8,491 nucleotides of DNA from an uncultured Lachnospiraceae bacterium (GTDB lineage Bacteria > Bacillota > Clostridia > Lachnospirales > Lachnospiraceae): the NCBI GenBank assembly GCA_905236275.1, contig CAJOPI010000192.1:1-8491 (forward strand). The letters run 5' to 3'. Below, in pieces: positions 4,962 to 8,491 of this stretch. The first letter of the stretch is position 1. Every line of letters starts with the position of its first letter. The translations under genes and the position numbers were made by a program. Below the pieces are notes generated by a model. It saw only the letters and a list, made by a program, of their open reading frames with translations. It was not told the origin of the DNA and did no database searches.

Positions 4962-7001
4962 TTATGCCTCTGCATCTTTCTTCAAAATACCGAGAAGTAC
5001 ACAGGTTACAACCGAGCCTATAAGCCATGCCACGATGTACATGAGCGGATTTCCGACTGTTGCAAATACGAATACTCCGCCATGAGGTGCCCTTAGGGTA
5101 CAGCCGAAGAGTGCGGAAAGAAGTCCTGCAACTCCTGAGCCTGCCAGCGTAGCCGGAATTACGTGTCCGGGATCGGCTGCCGCAAAAGGAATAGCACCTT
5201 CCGTAATGAAGGAAGCACCCATGATAATGTTGGTTATCCATGAAGACTTCTCTGCACCCGTAAATTTCTTCGGGAAAATTTTGCAGGCAAGAGCGATACC
5301 AACAGGGGGAACCATACCACCTGCCATAACCGCTGCCATCGAGATAAATGCAGCATTTTCAAGAGAAGGGTCAACCGCTGCCTGCGCAAGCATACCTGTA
5401 CCGAATACGTATGCAGCCTTATTTATCGGGCCTCCCATGTCTATAGCCATCATAGCACCGAGGAGAAGACCTAAGAGCCATATCTGTCCGCTTGCATAAA
5501 TGGCATTAAGACCATTTGAAAGAGCTGTGTTTATAAGACCGATTATCGGGTTGAAGATAAAGCACATCAGTACGCCGACAATAAGCACTCCGCAAAGAGG
5601 ATATATAAGTATCGGGCGGATGCCTGCAAGTGAATCGGGAAGATTCTCAGTAACCTTCTTAAGCCAGTTTACTACAAATCCCGAAAGGAAACCGATAACG
5701 ATACCACCAAGGAAGCCTGAAACAGTATTTACTCCATCTGCGGAAAATGCAAAATTTGAAATAAACTGACCTACGGGACCTGCATTACTTCCGAAGTTAG
5801 TCCAGCTTTCAATATATCCGCTGAGTGCAGCATTTCCGGAAGCCGCAAGCATACCTCCTGTGAAACCTACCGCGAGACCCGGACGGTCTGCTATCGAATA
5901 AGCTATATAACCCGCAAGTACGGGAATCATAAGTCCCATTGCCTGACCGCCGACATATTTAAGGAAGGCTGCAAGCGGAGTTGCCGAACCGAACGCACCG
6001 CCCGCGCTTGCGCCATAGCCTGCAAGTGTATCAATAAGGAATGCAAGTGCAACAAGGATACCGCCGCCTATAACGAACGGAAGCATGTGCGAAACACCGC
6101 TCATGAGGTGTGTATATGCCTGGTGTCCGATGCTGCCCTGCGGCTGGTCTGAAGACTTGCTCTCCGAAGCACCCGTTGCCCTGAATATTGGAGCAGAGCC
6201 GCTGAGTGCCTTTTCAATAAGCTCCTTCGGCTTGTTGATTCCTTCCGCAACGTGGACTTCGAGAAGGGGCTTTCCGTCAAAACGGTCAACCGGAACCTTT
6301 GCGTCTGCCGCAATTATTACAGCCTTTGCACCCTTTATTTCATCTGCGGTAATTATATTCTTGGCACCGCCGCTGCCGCGTGTCTCGACCTTTATCCCGA
6401 TACCCATTTCCTTGCCGGCCTTTTCAAGCGCCTCAGCCGCCATATAAGTATGGGCAATACCGGTAGGACATGAAGTTACCGCAAGGATTTCATAACCGCC
6501 GGACGGAGCTGCTGCGGCTGCATTTGCAGCTTCTTCAGCTTCCTTCTTTTCCTCTGCCTTTTCTATAATGGAAAGAAAATCCTCCGGACTCTTTGCAGCG
6601 CGAAGATCCGCCACAAATTTCTCATCCATGAGCAGAGCCGACAGGCGCGAAAGCACCTGCAGATGAACATTATCCTTTGTATTCGGCGCAGCTATAAGGA
6701 ATACGAGATTTACAGGTTCTCCGTCAAGCGCATCATAGTCTACCCCCTCCGGCAGAACCATAGCGGCAAGTCCCGGTCCCTTTACCGTGTCGGACTTACA
6801 GTGCGGAATGGCAATTCCGTCACCTACACCCGTTGTAGATTCTTCCTCACGCGCAAACACGCCCTTCTTGTAAACCTCTTTATCAGTGAGGTTTCCGCGT
6901 TTTTCCATGAGTTCGACCATTTTCTCAATAGCCTCTGTCTTGTTTGCCGCCTTCCCATGAAGTTCGATAGATGACGGCGATAGTAAATCTTTTACTCTCA
7001 T
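4962..7001 (-). CDS. fruA: Fructose PTS permease, fused IIA-IIB-IIC
   Basis: This 679-residue membrane permease takes up fructose while phosphorylating it to fructose-1-phosphate, using phosphate passed from HPr. Domain order: IIA (about 1-147) with active-site His67 in GIAIPHCKSD; an Ala/Glu-rich linker (about 148-168); IIB (about 170-266) with phospho-cysteine Cys178 in VTSCPTGIAHTYMAAEAL; a second linker; and IIC (about 290-672), a multi-span domain beginning near HLMSGVSHMLPFVIGGGI and including the APHGG segment near its end. It is a typical Gram-positive FruA and no key residue is missing. I chose ATG at 7001, with GGAGG nine bases upstream and MRVKDLL as a typical start; an in-frame GTG at 7022 would nearly touch fruK and has no ribosome site. 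It lies 21 bases after fruK and is the last gene of the operon. The substrate is inferred from family and neighbours. Confidence 0.97.
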   Translation of the reverse strand: MRVKDLLSPSSIELHGKAANKTEAIEKMVELMEKRGNLTDKEVYKKGVFAREEESTTGVGDGIAIPHCKSDTVKGPGLAAMVLPEGVDYDALDGEPVNLVFLIAAPNTKDNVHLQVLSRLSALLMDEKFVADLRAAKSPEDFLSIIEKAEEKKEAEEAANAAAAAPSGGYEILAVTSCPTGIAHTYMAAEALEKAGKEMGIGIKVETRGSGGAKNIITADEIKGAKAVIIAADAKVPVDRFDGKPLLEVHVAEGINKPKELIEKALSGSAPIFRATGASESKSSDQPQGSIGHQAYTHLMSGVSHMLPFVIGGGILVALAFLIDTLAGYGASAGGAFGSATPLAAFLKYVGGQAMGLMIPVLAGYIAYSIADRPGLAVGFTGGMLAASGNAALSGYIESWTNFGSNAGPVGQFISNFAFSADGVNTVSGFLGGIVIGFLSGFVVNWLKKVTENLPDSLAGIRPILIYPLCGVLIVGVLMCFIFNPIIGLINTALSNGLNAIYASGQIWLLGLLLGAMMAIDMGGPINKAAYVFGTGMLAQAAVDPSLENAAFISMAAVMAGGMVPPVGIALACKIFPKKFTGAEKSSWITNIIMGASFITEGAIPFAAADPGHVIPATLAGSGVAGLLSALFGCTLRAPHGGVFVFATVGNPLMYIVAWLIGSVVTCVLLGILKKDAEA

Positions 7002-7022
7002 TTTAATTGTCCTCCCAGGCAC

Positions 7023-7946
7023 TTATTTGATATACATTTCTCTGTTGAACTGCTTCAACAGCTCCCCTACTTCTTCCTTTGTTGCGAGGTTGTCTGAAAA
7101 TGCCGAAGCACTTCCTGTACAAACCCCCATGTAAAAAGCTTCTTCATAGCTTCCGCCATGCAGATATCCTGCAAGAAAGCCTGCAACCATCGAATCTCCG
7201 GCTCCTACCGAATTCTTTACCTTTCCCTTCGGCGGATCGCTCTCAAAGATTTCTCCGTTCTCCGTTACGAGAACGGCGCCCTCGCCGGCCATCGAAATCA
7301 GTACGTTTCTCGCACCCATCTCCTGTATCTTCTTTGCATAAGATATTACTTCATCCTTTTTGTTCAGAGTGACATTAAAAATCTCTCCAAGCTCGTGATT
7401 ATTCGGCTTAATAAGGAAAGGATGATATTTAAGCACGTTTACAAGCAGGTCTCTCGTTGCATCAACCACGATCCTCAACTTCTTATCTTTGAGATAATCC
7501 ATGATATCGCTGTACATGGACTCAGGCATGACCGAAGGAATGCTCCCCGCAAGCACCAGGATATCGCCTTCTTCAAGTCCGTCAAGCTGCTGATAGAGCT
7601 TGTCGATCTCAGCTTTTCCTATTGCCGGACCCATTCCGTTTATCTCCGATTCCTCATTACTTCTGAGTTTTACATTTATACGTGAAATCCCGCTTGCAAC
7701 CTCTATAAAATTTGATTTAACATTGCGTACAGCCAGAAGCCTTTCTATCTCCCGTCCGGTGAAGCCTGCCATAAAGCCGAGTGCCATATTTTCATAGCCG
7801 AGATTCTGAAGAACCATTGAAACATTTATGCCCTTCCCTCCCGGAAACATCAGCTCGGTATTCGTGCGGTTCGTCATTCCAAGCTTAAAATCCTCCACCG
7901 AAACAATATAGTCCAGTGACGGATTAAAAGTAACAGTATAGATCAA
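7023..7946 (-). CDS. fruK: 1-phosphofructokinase
   Basis: This PfkB-family sugar kinase converts fructose-1-phosphate and ATP to fructose-1,6-bisphosphate, joining fructose uptake to glycolysis. Motifs (counting from the ATG at 7952): TFNPSLDY (8-15), GGKGINVS (38-45) for sugar binding, VLAGSIP (133-139), KPNNHEL (182-188), and NSVGAGDSMVAGF (247-259) with catalytic Asp253 in the anion hole GAGD. The length, about 307 residues, is normal. The start is a choice: ATG at 7952 overlaps fruR by four bases but lies only one base from GGAGG. TTG at 7946 lies seven bases from it and gives MIYTVTFNPSLDY, the usual N-terminus of the family (B. subtilis FruK begins MIYTVTLNP). I prefer TTG. It lies between fruR and fruA, as in many Firmicutes. 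Confidence 0.96.
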   Translation of the reverse strand: MIYTVTFNPSLDYIVSVEDFKLGMTNRTNTELMFPGGKGINVSMVLQNLGYENMALGFMAGFTGREIERLLAVRNVKSNFIEVASGISRINVKLRSNEESEINGMGPAIGKAEIDKLYQQLDGLEEGDILVLAGSIPSVMPESMYSDIMDYLKDKKLRIVVDATRDLLVNVLKYHPFLIKPNNHELGEIFNVTLNKKDEVISYAKKIQEMGARNVLISMAGEGAVLVTENGEIFESDPPKGKVKNSVGAGDSMVAGFLAGYLHGGSYEEAFYMGVCTGSASAFSDNLATKEEVGELLKQFNREMYIK

Positions 7947-7948
7947 AT

Positions 7949-8491
7949 TCATACCTCCATAACATTTTTCTTGTCTTTATATTTTTTTGTTGTATAATCT
8001 GTGATTACCGTTGCGCTTTCAAATGCTCCGAAAGTAATTGAAGCCACATTGTCGAATTTACTCTTGTCACAGAGCACATAAGAGTTTCTGCACTGACGCA
8101 TTGCAGTACGCTTAACCATCGCCTCTTTCATTTCCGGCGTTGTAAAGCCCTTTTCAATGCTTACACCATTCGTACCAAAAAAACCCTTTGTAAAATTGTA
8201 CTTAAGGAGTGACTCTATCGCTTCCTCTCCGACAATCGCCTCTGTAAGATTCTTAAACTCGCCGCCAAGAATCGATACCCGGAATCCCTTTACCGAGAGC
8301 TGCATTGCATGGGGCAGTGAATTTGTAACATAAATGCTGTTGTGACTCGTCAGATAAGGCAGCATCCGCGCCGTAGTCGTTCCCGCGTCGATATAAACGA
8401 AGTCATTATCGTTGATAAGGGATGCGGCATAAGCACCTACTTTCTGCTTCGCATCAACATTCAGCTGCATTCTGTTACTGACACTGTCGTC
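7949..8491 (-). CDS. fruR: DeoR-family regulator of the fructose operon (N-terminus cut by window edge)
   Basis: The frame is open to the window edge, so about 180 C-terminal residues are visible and the DNA-binding helix-turn-helix lies outside. What is seen is the DeoR sugar-phosphate sensor domain: VYIDAGTTTARML (the D-x-GTT phosphate-binding loop), IYVTNSLPHA, SILGGEF, AIVGEEAIESL, GFFGTNGVSIEKGFTTPEM with EAMVKR, and YVLCDKSKFD, ending near VITDYTTKKY. Next to fruK and fruA this is very probably FruR, which in relatives controls the operon in response to fructose-1-phosphate; ligand and direction of control are inferred. Its stop codon shares bases with the ATG version of fruK, and the fruK ribosome site lies within its last codons, so the two are translationally linked. 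Confidence 0.9.
   Translation of the reverse strand, partial: DDSVSNRMQLNVDAKQKVGAYAASLINDNDFVYIDAGTTTARMLPYLTSHNSIYVTNSLPHAMQLSVKGFRVSILGGEFKNLTEAIVGEEAIESLLKYNFTKGFFGTNGVSIEKGFTTPEMKEAMVKRTAMRQCRNSYVLCDKSKFDNVASITFGAFESATVITDYTTKKYKDKKNVMEV
7954..7958 (-). promoter_or_regulatory. Ribosome binding site of fruK, within fruR
   Basis: GGAGG on the minus strand spans two of the last codons of fruR. It is one base from the ATG at 7952 but seven bases from the TTG at 7946, so it decides in favour of TTG. Confidence 0.65.

Noticed and set aside
1..8491. CRISPR arrays, tRNA or rRNA genes, insertion sequences, phage genes
   Set aside because: I saw no regularly spaced repeats, no transposase or integrase motifs, and no tRNA-like cloverleaf on either strand.

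Overview
The window comes from a low-to-moderate GC Gram-positive anaerobe, most likely a clostridium of the Lachnospiraceae type. The evidence is an A/T-rich genome with strong GGAGG ribosome binding sites, a Gram-positive IIA-IIB-IIC fructose permease in a fruR-fruK-fruA order, Bacillus-type 7-1-7 Fur boxes, a DUF4317 protein, and a lipoprotein with a DxNxDG loop of the kind common in that family. This placement rests on gene style; no marker gene is present. Every gene I can support is on the minus strand, so the window is read from right to left below.

Right part (about 4900-8491): a fructose operon. It holds the C-terminal part of a DeoR-family regulator (fruR, cut by the window edge), 1-phosphofructokinase (fruK) and a fused fructose PTS permease (fruA), closed by a hairpin terminator at 4900-4935. 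FruA imports fructose as fructose-1-phosphate, FruK phosphorylates it to fructose-1,6-bisphosphate, and FruR probably senses fructose-1-phosphate.

Middle part (about 1708-4851): a ferrous iron uptake operon, feoA-feoA-feoB followed by a very short Fur-like gene and a strong terminator. Its promoter (TTGACA, 17 bases, CATAAT) is flanked and overlapped by two Fur boxes. One is a perfect 15-base palindrome just downstream of the predicted transcription start, and the other covers the -35 element, 41 bases away. The 78-residue last gene keeps only the DNA-binding winged helix of Fur and sits where feoC sits in enterobacteria. This is the most unusual feature of the window.

Left part (1-1542): a three-gene operon with overlapping genes. 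It encodes a half-length DUF4317 protein, a SprT-like zinc metalloprotease with a C-terminal zinc ribbon, and a lipoprotein that runs off the left edge. An extended -10 promoter precedes it. The function of this operon is unknown. The 279-base gap between this operon and the iron operon holds that promoter, an 11-base inverted repeat with a 58-base loop, and the iron operon terminator. I see no gene, tRNA, CRISPR array or insertion sequence in it.
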